In this document: positions 35,047 to 43,363 of the stretch, one piece after another
Layout of the letters: every line of letters starts with the position of its first letter
Position numbering within the stretch: position 1 is the first letter of the stretch
Assembly (NCBI RefSeq): GCF_000381265.1
Contig: NZ_KB906253.1
Coordinates: 372,001-436,000, forward strand
Direction of reading: 5' to 3'
Length of the DNA stretch: 64,000 bases
DNA from: Curvibacter lanceolatus ATCC 14669
GTDB taxonomy: Bacteria > Pseudomonadota > Gammaproteobacteria > Burkholderiales > Burkholderiaceae_C
Translations under genes and position numbers: made by a program
The notes under the pieces: model-generated
What the model was told of the DNA's origin: nothing
The model's input: the letters and a program-made list of their open reading frames with translations, nothing else
Databases searched by the model: none

Positions 35047-36579
35047 GTGGCCACCTCTGGCATGAGTGCCGCACAGACGCCGCCGCTGTTGTCCACCGTC
35101 GGCTTGTGCAAGCGCTACCCCGGCGTGGTGGCGCTTGACGGCATGGACTTCGAGTTGCGAGCCGGCGAGGTGCATGTTCTCTTTGGTGAGAACGGTGCCG
35201 GCAAGTCGACCCTGATCTCGATGCTGGCAGGGGCCAACCAGCCCAGCAGCGGGGAGATCCGGCTGCACGGCCAGGCCTTGCGCCTGGGCAGCGTGCACGA
35301 GGCGCGCCGCCACGGCATCAGCGCGGTGTTTCAGGAGTTCTCGCTCGTCCCGACGCTGAGCGTGGCGCAGAACCTCAGCCTGGGCGACGAGCCCTGCCGC
35401 GCCGGCTGGCTGCAGACGGTGGAGGTGCGGCAGCGGGCTCGCCGCATGCTGGACGGCCTGGGCTTTGACATCGACCCGGATGCCCTGGTGTCGGAACTCA
35501 CCCGCGCCCAGCAGCAGATGGTGGAGATTGCCAAGGGCTTGCGCGGCGAGGTGTCCGTGCTGATTCTGGACGAACCCACCGCCTCGCTGACGGACCGCGA
35601 GGCCCAGCGCCTGTTCGAGCTGGTGGCGCGGCTCAAGGCCAGCGGGGTCGGCATCATCTACATCTCGCACCGGATGCAGGAGATCGAGCAGATTGCCGAC
35701 CGCATCACCGTGCTGCGTGACGGTCGCAAGATCACCACCCTGCAGGCCGCGCAGACCGACGCCGATGCCTTGATCGAGTTGATGAGCGGGCGGGCCATCG
35801 AGCAGATCTACCCGCACATCGCGCACCAGCCGGGTGAGCCCGTGCTGGAGGTGCAGGGCCTCAGCTCTACCAACGGCGTGCGTGCTGCCAGCCTGGTGGT
35901 GCGGCGTGGCGAGGTGGTCGGCTTGGCTGGCCTGGTGGGCTGTGGCAAGTCGGAGTTGTTTCGCGCCATCTACGGGCTGGACCCGATCAGTGCCGGCCAG
36001 GTGCGCTTTCTGGGCCGCCTGCTGACCGGCGCCCGGCCACGCCAATGGTTGCGCGAAGGGCTGTTCTACCTGCCGCCCGATCGCAAGGCGGAAGGTCTGG
36101 TGCTGGGCTTCAGCTCGCAGGCCAACATGGCCTTGCCGCTGTTGTCCACGGTGCTGCGCGGGCGCGGTGGCTGGCTGCGACGGCGGCTTGGTCGGCACCT
36201 GACCGCGGAGGCGGCCCGCCAGGTTGAACTGGCCCCACACAACCTGGACAAGCCGGTTGGTCTTCTGTCGGGTGGCAACCAGCAAAAGGTGCTGTTTGGC
36301 AAAGGCATGACCCGTGAGGCCGCCTTGTACGTGCTGGACGAGCCGACCGTCGGGGTCGATGTCGGGACCCGAACCGCCCTGTACCAATTGGTGCAGCGGC
36401 TGTGCGAGCAAGGTGCCGCCGTGGTGGTGATCTCGTCCGATCTGCCCGAGGTGTTGCACCTGAGTCACCGTGTCTATGTGATGCGCCACGGCGAGATTGC
36501 CGGCGAATTGCAGGGCGAGGCCATCGGTGAAAAGCCCGTTCTCAATCTGTTCTTTGGTTCCAGCGAAAGTCGTTCATGA
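35047..36579 (+). CDS. ABC transporter ATPase, RbsA/MglA type (two nucleotide-binding domains)
   Basis: A 510-residue double ATPase. The first domain has Walker A GENGAGKST and Walker B VLILDEPTASL; its signature loop is poorly conserved (VSELTRAQQQMV). The second has a degenerate Walker A (GLVGCGKSELF), the signature LSGGNQQKV and Walker B YVLDEPTVGVD. This is the arrangement of ribose/galactose-type importers. Start GTG 35047 is 3 bp after the receptor stop; ATG 35062 is a possible alternative. It powers import of the TorT-like receptor's ligand. Confidence 0.9.
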   Translation: MATSGMSAAQTPPLLSTVGLCKRYPGVVALDGMDFELRAGEVHVLFGENGAGKSTLISMLAGANQPSSGEIRLHGQALRLGSVHEARRHGISAVFQEFSLVPTLSVAQNLSLGDEPCRAGWLQTVEVRQRARRMLDGLGFDIDPDALVSELTRAQQQMVEIAKGLRGEVSVLILDEPTASLTDREAQRLFELVARLKASGVGIIYISHRMQEIEQIADRITVLRDGRKITTLQAAQTDADALIELMSGRAIEQIYPHIAHQPGEPVLEVQGLSSTNGVRAASLVVRRGEVVGLAGLVGCGKSELFRAIYGLDPISAGQVRFLGRLLTGARPRQWLREGLFYLPPDRKAEGLVLGFSSQANMALPLLSTVLRGRGGWLRRRLGRHLTAEAARQVELAPHNLDKPVGLLSGGNQQKVLFGKGMTREAALYVLDEPTVGVDVGTRTALYQLVQRLCEQGAAVVVISSDLPEVLHLSHRVYVMRHGEIAGELQGEAIGEKPVLNLFFGSSESRS

Positions 36580-37622
36580 GTACCGCTCTGTCTTCCCCAT
36601 CCACCTCTCGCTCGCCCAAGGGGGCGCTGGCGTCGGCCACGGCCGTGTTACGCCGTCTGTTCCTGCAACTCGGGGTGCTGCCCTTCATGCTGCTGGGGGC
36701 CTTGCTGGTGTTCACCTGCCTCTCGGATCAGTTTCTGACCTCGCAGAACCTGGTCAACCTGCTGCGCCAGTCGGTCTACCTGATTCTGGTGTCCATGGGG
36801 CAGATGCTGGCCCTGGTCACGGGGGGCTTCGATCTCTCCGTCGGCACGGTCATGGCCATCACCTCGGTGGTCTCTGCCCTGGCCATGAACGCGTTGGCAG
36901 CCTCCTGGCCGGATGCGCTCTGGCTGGCCGTGCTGGGCGGGTGCCTGGTGGGGGTGGCGGCAGGCCTGGTGGTCGGGCTCATCAACGGTGTGGGGGTGGC
37001 TTTCATCGGTGTTTCGCCCTTCATCATGACGCTGGGTGTGCAATCCATCGGCTTTGGCCTGGCCCTGTTCCTCACCGGCGGCGTGCCCGTGTCGGGCCTG
37101 CCGGCCGCCTTCAGTGACCTGTTCGGCTTTGGCACCGTGCTGGGCATCCCGATCCCGATTGCCGTCACGGCCGCGTGTGTGCTCGGGGTGCTGATCGTGA
37201 TGGCGCGCCTGCCGCTGGGAACGCACCTGCTGGCCGTGGGCGGCAATGCCAAGGCCGCGGCCTTGTCAGGCATCGAGACCCGGCGGGTGCTGATGCTGGC
37301 CTACCTCTTGTGTTCCGGGCTGTCGGCCATCAGCGGCCTGCTGTTGACCGCCCGCGTTGAAACCGGTGAGGCCAACCTGGGCGGCACCGTGGCGCTGGAG
37401 TCGATCGCGGCCTGCGTGATCGCCGGTGTCAGCCTGCGTGGTGGCTCGGGCCGCGTGCCCAGCGTGGTGTTGGGGGCCATTTTCATCGGGGTGGTGCAAA
37501 ACGGCATGAACCTGGCCAGCGTGGGCTCCTACCTTCAGATGGTGGTGTTGGGGGCCTTGCTGATCGTGGCGGTGGTGGCCGATCAACTGCGCCATCGCCT
37601 GTCGGCCTCCGGCCGGCTTTGA
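36576..37622 (+). CDS. ABC transporter permease, RbsC type
   Basis: A 348-residue inner-membrane permease of the BPD_transp_2 family. Eight to ten hydrophobic segments are visible, with GGFDLSVGTVMAITSVVSALAM typical of RbsC-like proteins. It overlaps the ATPase gene by 4 bp (ATGA). Completes the three-gene importer downstream of the oxoprolinase operon. The ligand may be an amide or cyclic compound linked to the Pxp enzymes; this is inferred from context only. Confidence 0.9.
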   Translation: MSTALSSPSTSRSPKGALASATAVLRRLFLQLGVLPFMLLGALLVFTCLSDQFLTSQNLVNLLRQSVYLILVSMGQMLALVTGGFDLSVGTVMAITSVVSALAMNALAASWPDALWLAVLGGCLVGVAAGLVVGLINGVGVAFIGVSPFIMTLGVQSIGFGLALFLTGGVPVSGLPAAFSDLFGFGTVLGIPIPIAVTAACVLGVLIVMARLPLGTHLLAVGGNAKAAALSGIETRRVLMLAYLLCSGLSAISGLLLTARVETGEANLGGTVALESIAACVIAGVSLRGGSGRVPSVVLGAIFIGVVQNGMNLASVGSYLQMVVLGALLIVAVVADQLRHRLSASGRL

Positions 37623-37687
37623 AAAGCGGGCCGCGGTTTGCTCAGAAAGGACTCAGGCGGGTGCCCGCTGTGGCGGGCCGGTCGGGT

Positions 37688-38884
37688 TCAAGCCTGGTCC
37701 GAGAGCTTGGCCCGCCGCGGCACGCCGCCGCGCCGATCCAGCGCGCCGCTCCAGCAGGTCAGCCCCAGTGACACCAGAACCACCAGCGCACCGATCCACG
37801 GCGTGTGCATCAAGCCGAGGTGGGTGACGATCAAGCCGCCGGCCCAGGCGGCGCCCGCGATGCCGAGGTTGAAGGCGGCGATGTTCAGGCCCGAGGCCAC
37901 GTCCACGGCGTGGGGGGCAACGCGCTCGGCCTGCTGCACCACGTAGACCTGCAGCCCGGGCACGTTGCCGAAGGCCACCGCGCCCCACAGCAACACCGTC
38001 GCAACCGCAAGCCAGGGGTGTGGCGCGGTGAAGGTCAGCGCCAGCAGCACGGCGGCCAGCAGGGCGAAGATGATCTGCAGTGCGGGAATCGGCCCCTGGC
38101 GGTCGGCCAGCCTGCCACCCCAGAGGTTGCCGACGGCCACGGACACGCCATAGACCAGCATCACCCAGACCACCGCGCCGGGTGTGAAGCCCGAGATGTC
38201 CTGCAGGATCGGTGCCAGAAAGGTGAAGGGAATGAAACTGCCCCCGTAGCCGATCGCGGTCTTGGCGTAGACCAGCAGCAGGCGCGGCTCGGCCAGCACT
38301 CGGGCCTGCTGCGCGAGGGACGCCGGCGGGGTGTGGCGAAGCTGGCTGGGCACGAACAGCAGGCTGCCGATGAAGGCGATCACACCCAGCACCGACACCG
38401 CAAGAAAGGTGGCGCGCCAACCGAAATGCTGGCCGATGAAGGTTCCCAGCGGCACGCCGGTGACCAGCGCCACCGTCAAGCCGGTGAACATGATGGCGAT
38501 TGCGCTGGCGGCCTTTTCCTTGGGCACCAGGCCGGTGGCGATGGTCGAGCCGATGGAGAAGAACACCCCATGCGCCAGACCGGTCAGCACGCGGGCCGCG
38601 ATCAAGGTTTCGTAGCCGGGCGCCTGCCAGGCCATCAGGTTGCCCAGCGTGAAAAGCGCCATCAGCGACAGCAGCACCTTCTTGCGCGGCAGCTTGCCGG
38701 TCAGGGCGGTGAGCACTGGTGCGCCGACAGCCACGCCCAGCGCATACAGGCTGACCAGCAGGCCGGCAGAGGGCAGGCCGATGGCCAGATCGGTTGCGAT
38801 GGTGGGGATCAGGCCGACGATGACGAACTCGGTCGTTCCGATGGCGAAAGCGCTGAGGGTCAGCGCGAACAGGGCAAGTGGCAT
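37688..38884 (-). CDS. MFS transporter (DHA1, AraJ/YdhP type)
   Basis: A 398-residue twelve-segment major-facilitator protein starting MPLALFALTLSAFAIGTTEF, the standard N-terminus of the AraJ/YdhP/PbuE group, with GLLVSLYALGVAVGAPVLTAL and GKLPRKK (motif A loop). The frame runs upstream to 39148 but ATG 38884 fits the family. Likely an efflux pump for arabinose-like, purine or drug compounds. Divergent from a LysR regulator, which probably controls it. Confidence 0.88.
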   Translation of the reverse strand: MPLALFALTLSAFAIGTTEFVIVGLIPTIATDLAIGLPSAGLLVSLYALGVAVGAPVLTALTGKLPRKKVLLSLMALFTLGNLMAWQAPGYETLIAARVLTGLAHGVFFSIGSTIATGLVPKEKAASAIAIMFTGLTVALVTGVPLGTFIGQHFGWRATFLAVSVLGVIAFIGSLLFVPSQLRHTPPASLAQQARVLAEPRLLLVYAKTAIGYGGSFIPFTFLAPILQDISGFTPGAVVWVMLVYGVSVAVGNLWGGRLADRQGPIPALQIIFALLAAVLLALTFTAPHPWLAVATVLLWGAVAFGNVPGLQVYVVQQAERVAPHAVDVASGLNIAAFNLGIAGAAWAGGLIVTHLGLMHTPWIGALVVLVSLGLTCWSGALDRRGGVPRRAKLSDQA

Positions 38885-38963
38885 GGGGGCTCCTATCAAG
38901 ATGGGGAGCGCGCAGTATCCGGAGCCGATTGATTCCGATAAAGCCGGTATCAGGCAGAATTCT

Positions 38964-38980
38964 CTTGACTCGGAGTCAAG
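38964..38980. promoter_or_regulatory. Palindromic operator overlapping the LysR gene ribosome-binding site
   Basis: CTTGACTC-G-GAGTCAAG is an 8-bp perfect inverted repeat around one base, ending 1 bp before ATG 38982. Its right arm contains the GGAG ribosome-binding site of the LysR gene. It may be an autoregulatory operator or an mRNA hairpin that hides the ribosome-binding site. Confidence 0.6.
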
Positions 38981-38981
38981 A

Positions 38982-39869
38982 ATGAAAATCAGCCTCGAAG
39001 AACTTCTGGCCTTCACCGCCGTGATCGACAGTGGCTCGATCACGGCGGCGGCCGAACAGCTCGAACAGACCGTCTCCGGCATCAGCCGCGCCCTGGGCCG
39101 GCTGGAGCGCAAGCTCGGCACCACGCTCATGCGGCGCACCACACGCAAGTTGGAGCTGACCGAAGAAGGCGAAGTCTTTCTTCAGCACGCGCGCAACATC
39201 CTCGATGCGGTGGAGTCGGCGGAAGATCAGATGGCCTCTCGCCACCAGCGTCCGGCAGGGCGCTTGCGCGTGAACGCGGCTTCGCCGTTCATGCTGCATG
39301 TGGTCGTGCCCCTGGTCGGGGCGTTTTGCGAACGCTATCCCGACATCGAGCTGGAGCTGCACAGCAGTGACAACATCATCGATCTGATCGAGCAACGCAC
39401 GGACGTGGCGATCCGCATCGGCCGGCTGAATGATTCGACCTTGCATGCCCGTGCTCTGGGGAGCTTTCGGCTGCGTGTGCTTGCGGCACCGGCCTATCTC
39501 GAAGCGCATGGGCGGCCCAAACAGGTCGCCGACCTGCGCCACCATCGGCTGCTCGGCTTCACGCAGCCGGAAAGCCTCAACCACTGGCCCTTGCGCAGCG
39601 AACAGGGCGACACCTGCCTGACGCGGCCGAGCATCAAAGCCTCCAGCGGCGAGACCGTGCGCCAGCTTGCGCTGGCAGGGCAAGGCATTGCCTGCCTGGC
39701 CGATTTCATGACCCGCGACGATCTCGCACGCGGCGACCTCGTCCCCCTGCTGGTGAAGGACACGGTCGAACACCTGCAGGCCGTGCATGCGGTGTACTAC
39801 CGCAACACGCAGCTCTCGGCGCGGATCCAGTGCTTTCTGGATTTTCTGGCGCAGCGCATGGCCCCCTGA
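38982..39869 (+). CDS. LysR-family transcriptional regulator
   Basis: A 295-residue LysR regulator. The HTH reads LLAFTAVIDSGSITAAAEQL and then TVSGISRALGRLERKLGTTL; the effector domain follows. Start ATG 38982 has GGAG inside a palindrome; the frame continues upstream to 38640 antisense to the MFS gene and is rejected. It lies 97 bp from the divergent MFS exporter and probably regulates it and itself. Confidence 0.9.
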   Translation: MKISLEELLAFTAVIDSGSITAAAEQLEQTVSGISRALGRLERKLGTTLMRRTTRKLELTEEGEVFLQHARNILDAVESAEDQMASRHQRPAGRLRVNAASPFMLHVVVPLVGAFCERYPDIELELHSSDNIIDLIEQRTDVAIRIGRLNDSTLHARALGSFRLRVLAAPAYLEAHGRPKQVADLRHHRLLGFTQPESLNHWPLRSEQGDTCLTRPSIKASSGETVRQLALAGQGIACLADFMTRDDLARGDLVPLLVKDTVEHLQAVHAVYYRNTQLSARIQCFLDFLAQRMAP

Positions 39870-40012
39870 TTCAAGTGCCCGGGCGGCGATCGGCCAGGCT
39901 GCGCTGATGTCGCGGCCAACCCTGCGCAGACCTGAACTTGACTCAAGGGCGGCCTCAGTTGCTGCCGGGCTGTGCGTCGCCGGGCCTCATCACCCACCCG
40001 GCAGGGAAGGTC

Positions 40013-40468
40013 TCAGTGCTGCGGCACCGTGAAGCCCACGGTCTGGCTGTGCAGCACCTGATGTTGGGCATCGGCGAGGTCGATGCGCAGGGTGTGCGGC
40101 CCCGCATCCAGCCCCTGGAGCACGATGAGGTCGGGGCTTGCCTGTACCCAGTGCCAGGCCGCGTTGTCCACGGTCAGGTGCAGGTGACCGATGCGTGGCA
40201 CCACTTTGGCGGCATCGCTTCCATAGACCGGAACGATCTGCAAGTGCTCGGCCTGGAAAGGAACCACCACCACACCGCGTGTGAGCGGGCCCGCCAGTGG
40301 CGCATCGACCCGCAGCCGGGGCGCTGCAACGGGGGCCTGCGCGGCCGGCTGCTCCGCTCGGGGGGCCTCCGTCTCGTGGGCGGCGCTGGGGGACTGGCAG
40401 GCTGCGATGACTGCCAGACCGATCAAGGTCTGAACTGCTAGCCGGCTGGTGATGAGAAGACTTGGCAT
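40013..40468 (-). CDS. DUF6130-family lipoprotein/secreted protein
   Basis: A 151-residue protein with a hydrophobic N-terminus ending in a lipobox-like VIAAC (Cys about residue 24), so probably a lipoprotein. The C-terminal part HLHLTVDNAAWHWVQASPDL and the VLQGLDAGPHTLRIDLADA stretch match DUF6130, a small beta-sandwich-like domain of unknown role. ATG 40468 begins the signal sequence; the longer frame is rejected. Divergent from a TetR regulator with paired operators between them. Confidence 0.72.
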   Translation of the reverse strand: MPSLLITSRLAVQTLIGLAVIAACQSPSAAHETEAPRAEQPAAQAPVAAPRLRVDAPLAGPLTRGVVVVPFQAEHLQIVPVYGSDAAKVVPRIGHLHLTVDNAAWHWVQASPDLIVLQGLDAGPHTLRIDLADAQHQVLHSQTVGFTVPQH

Positions 40469-40488
40469 GGGCGCTCCGTGAAGTCGAA

Positions 40489-40537
40489 GTAATCGGTGAT
40501 TACATTTTGGGGAATGTAGCATGTAATCATTGATCAC
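40489..40537. promoter_or_regulatory. Paired TetR-type operators
   Basis: The dyad GTAATC-GGT-GATTAC (40489-40503) is perfect; a second, GTAATC-ATT-GATCAC (40523-40537), is imperfect. Between them TACATT (40501-40506) and AATGTA (40513-40518) form another inverted repeat. All lie in the 89-bp gap between the divergent DUF6130 and TetR genes. Confidence 0.6.
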
Positions 40538-40557
40538 ACACCACCAAGAACCCCACG

Positions 40558-41184
40558 ATGCCTTCACCCACCAGCCCCGATGAACGCGCCTACCACCATG
40601 GCGATCTGCGGCGCTCACTGATCGCCGCCGCCTTGCAACTTGTTGAAGAACAGGGCCTGGAGGCCGTCAGCGTGCGCGAGGTGGCACGACGCGTGGGTGT
40701 GTCGCCCGGGGCGCCTTTCCGGCATTTCGAAAACCGCACCGCCTTGCTGACCGCCGTGGCGGAGGAGGCGCAGGATCGCTTGTTGCAAGCGGTGGACGAG
40801 GCCCAGCGCCAGGCAGCGCCTGACGATCCCCTGGCAGCATTCCGTGCCATTGGCGAAGGCTTTTTGCGTTGGGCTTTCGCGAACCCGGCTCATTTCCAGG
40901 TGGTGTCAACCCGGGCCATGATCGACTACGACAGCCCCGGGCTGCGGGACCGCAACGACCATTTGCGGGCGGGCATGCGCGCCCTGATGCAGCAGGCTGC
41001 GGAGCAAGGCCGACTTCGGCCAGGCGAGCTGGACGCTTACGTGCTGGGCCTGCGCGCGCTGGTGTATGGCTTGGCGCGCATGCACATCGACGGACAATTC
41101 GCCAGTTGGGGCCGCGAGCCGCAACGCGCCCTGGAAGACAGCCTGGCTGTGCTCGACCAATTCATGTTGGCCCTGCAGCCCTAG
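40558..41184 (+). CDS. TetR-family regulator (WHG-type C-terminal domain)
   Basis: A 208-residue TetR regulator. The N-terminal HTH is YHHGDLRRSLIAAALQLVEE and then VSVREVARRVGVSPGAPFRH; the YHHGDLR start and the C-terminal domain are typical of the WHG subgroup. It probably represses the divergent DUF6130 gene and itself through the GTAATC dyads. Confidence 0.88.
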   Translation: MPSPTSPDERAYHHGDLRRSLIAAALQLVEEQGLEAVSVREVARRVGVSPGAPFRHFENRTALLTAVAEEAQDRLLQAVDEAQRQAAPDDPLAAFRAIGEGFLRWAFANPAHFQVVSTRAMIDYDSPGLRDRNDHLRAGMRALMQQAAEQGRLRPGELDAYVLGLRALVYGLARMHIDGQFASWGREPQRALEDSLAVLDQFMLALQP

Positions 41185-41374
41185 CAACGTTGGCAAGGAC
41201 CAGCACAGGCCTTGAGGCGCATGCGAAGTGGCAGCCACCTTTCAAGCGCAGCCGGCCGTCAGACTTCTTGCCGACGGCATGGGCTGGCAAATGCACATCG
41301 GTACCTGCTCACCGGATTCGCGGTTGTGCGCCAACGATCGCTCCCAGTGGGACGTGAAAGCCGCCGAACAAGCC

Positions 41375-42259
41375 TCAGTTGACAAGCAACTCACGCAAGA
41401 ACCCATCCGGCCCGTCCAGTCGGCGGGCCGGCCGCCCCAGGGTCTGGGCCACGGTGTCGGTCACCGGGGCGGCCACGCCGGTGCTGATCCAGTGGTGGAA
41501 CTGGGCGTGCACCTGTTGCAGGTAGCTGGGGTGGTCCGGCGCTGGGGCCGGGGCCGAGGCCTGCCAGCGGATCGGCCGGCCGGCCAGGGCGCTCAGGCGC
41601 TGGGCCAGCTCGGCATGGCTCAGGGCCTCAGGCCCGGTCAGTTCCAGGGGCATCGCGGGCAGGGGGCCGGGGCTGAGCAAGGTGTGCACGGCCACGTCGG
41701 CAATGTCGCGGATGTCGATGTACGACACCTGGGCGGGCCCGAAGCCGCCGCCCAGCACATCGCCGGCGCGCAGCGCGGCGGCCAGCGGGGCCAGCACCAC
41801 CTGGGCCCAGGCGTTGGGGCGCAGCACCGCGTGCGGCAGGCCGCTGTCGCCCAGCGCCTGCTCGACCTGCCGGTGGGCGTCGCCGCTCCAGGTGCGACCT
41901 GCCGGTGACAAGGTCCAGGCCGAGCCCGAGAGCTTGATCAGCCGTGGCACGCCGGCCTGGCGTGCCGCCTGCACAAAGTGGCCCTGGTGCTGGGCCAGAT
42001 CGGGGCTGATGGGCGACAGCAGAAAGGCCGCCCGCACCCCGCTCAAGGCGCGTTGCAGGGTGCCAGGCTCGGCCAGCTCGCCCTGGCTCAACTCCACCCC
42101 GGCTTGCGCCAGGTGGGCAGCCAGGGTGCTTTGCCGGCTCAGCACCCGCACCCGCACGCCCTGGGCCAGCAGGCCGGCCACCACCAGGCGGCCCAGCCGC
42201 CCGCTGCCGCCGCCCACCAGCACCGGGCGGGGGTCGTCGCCGCGCAGCTGCGGGCTCAT
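41375..42259 (-). CDS. NmrA-like NAD(P)-binding reductase
   Basis: A 294-residue atypical short-chain dehydrogenase. The N-terminal dinucleotide motif reads VLVGGGSGRLGRLV, followed by FLLSPISPDLAQHQG and PNAWAQ, as in NmrA/quinone-reductase-2-type proteins. It overlaps the DszB-like gene by 4 bp and is the last gene of the minus-strand organosulfur operon. It may reduce a quinone or an oxidised product of the pathway; the substrate is unknown. About 190 bp of unassigned sequence separates it from the TetR gene. Confidence 0.8.
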   Translation of the reverse strand: MSPQLRGDDPRPVLVGGGSGRLGRLVVAGLLAQGVRVRVLSRQSTLAAHLAQAGVELSQGELAEPGTLQRALSGVRAAFLLSPISPDLAQHQGHFVQAARQAGVPRLIKLSGSAWTLSPAGRTWSGDAHRQVEQALGDSGLPHAVLRPNAWAQVVLAPLAAALRAGDVLGGGFGPAQVSYIDIRDIADVAVHTLLSPGPLPAMPLELTGPEALSHAELAQRLSALAGRPIRWQASAPAPAPDHPSYLQQVHAQFHHWISTGVAAPVTDTVAQTLGRPARRLDGPDGFLRELLVN

Positions 42260-43344
42260 GCGGCCTCCAGCACAGGCGCGCCCAGGCGGTGCAAGTGGCC
42301 CGCGTCCACCCAGTCGGCCACGCTGAAGTCGGCGCTCAAAAAGCCCTGCTGCAGCAAAAAGCCCTTGAAATGGTCCACCGCGTCCAGCAGCTCAGGGGCC
42401 AGGCTCAGGCCCAGGTGCCGGTGCACCTCGGGGCCGTTGCTGGCCAGCACGGCTTCTTCGGTGCTGCCGATCTCGCGCGCCACAAAGCGCAGGGTCTCAT
42501 CGGGATGGGCCTCGGCCCATTCGGCGCCGCGGCTCACCACGGCCAGCAGGCGCTGCACCAGGTCGGGCCGGTCGCGGGCCAGGGCCTCGTCCACCGTCAG
42601 CAGGCGGGGCGTGCCGTTGTTGATGCGCACGCGCGGGTCCGGGTGGTGCCCGGTTTCGACCACGGTCTGGGCGCCGATCAGGTTGGCCACCACGATGCCC
42701 TCGGCCCCTTTCACAAACACGGCATCCACCTCGCCGCGCTCCAGTGCGCTGATCTCGGCCGAGTAGGGGTGGCGCCGGCGCAGCCCATGCAGGCTGGCGT
42801 GACCGGGGCCCAGCAGCACGGGCTCGGTGATAGTCAGATCCACCGGCACGATGTCGGCCCAGCCCAGGCCGGCCGTGCCCAGGGCGGAGTGCAGGCCCTT
42901 GAGTGCGGTGGCGCGGTGAAAGTCGATCTGCTCGCCCACGCGCAGCGGCACGCCCAGGCGGCGCCCGGCCAGGTCGGCGGCACTGCGCAGCGGACTGTCG
43001 CGGCGGGCGATCACGGCCTGGAACTCATCGGTCCAGGTCAGGGCCACCAGCCGGGTGGCAGCCCCCTGGGCACGCGCCCACAGTGGCGGGATGTTGCCGC
43101 CCTGGCGGAACGACCAGGCCAGGTGGTGGCTGAAGTGGCTCTCGCGGATGGCCTTGACCGGGCTGTCGATGATCGACTTGACCTGCAGGCCCAGGGGCTG
43201 GAACTCGGCCTCCAGCCAGCCCAGGCGGGCCGCGATACCCAGGGGCGAGGGCACGGGGCAGCGGGTGTACCAGAGCACGGTGCCGGGGGCGTCCGTGGGG
43301 TCGCCGGCACGGGGGGTGGCCGGTGCGGCCAGGGGTTCACTCAT
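42256..43344 (-). CDS. DszB-like sulfinate desulfinase / substrate-binding-fold enzyme
   Basis: A 362-residue protein with the periplasmic-binding fold but no signal peptide. It resembles DszB (2'-hydroxybiphenyl-2-sulfinate desulfinase): TRCPVPSPLG places Cys29 where DszB has Cys27, SHFSHHLAWSFRQGG gives His70 and Arg80 where DszB has His60 and Arg70 with identical spacing, and NIPPL and LAGRRLGV also align by eye. It would release sulfite from an organic sulfinate. ATG 43344 has AAGGAAG upstream. It overlaps the NmrA-type gene and follows an SBP gene by 19 bp. An alternative is an ABC nitrate/sulfonate-type binding protein that has lost its signal. Confidence 0.78.
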   Translation of the reverse strand: MSEPLAAPATPRAGDPTDAPGTVLWYTRCPVPSPLGIAARLGWLEAEFQPLGLQVKSIIDSPVKAIRESHFSHHLAWSFRQGGNIPPLWARAQGAATRLVALTWTDEFQAVIARRDSPLRSAADLAGRRLGVPLRVGEQIDFHRATALKGLHSALGTAGLGWADIVPVDLTITEPVLLGPGHASLHGLRRRHPYSAEISALERGEVDAVFVKGAEGIVVANLIGAQTVVETGHHPDPRVRINNGTPRLLTVDEALARDRPDLVQRLLAVVSRGAEWAEAHPDETLRFVAREIGSTEEAVLASNGPEVHRHLGLSLAPELLDAVDHFKGFLLQQGFLSADFSVADWVDAGHLHRLGAPVLEAA

Positions 43345-43363
43345 GGGGTCTTCCTTCGGGGTC

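Noticed and set aside
37663-37678. GCCCGC/GCGGGC hairpin between the convergent permease and MFS genes
   Set aside because: The stem is only 6 bp and has no T-tract on either strand; too weak to call a terminator.
41228-41908. Plus-strand frame overlapping the NmrA-type gene
   Set aside because: The overlapping gene on the minus strand has clear family motifs, and the plus frame shows none. The non-overlapping part (41228-41374) is too short to support.
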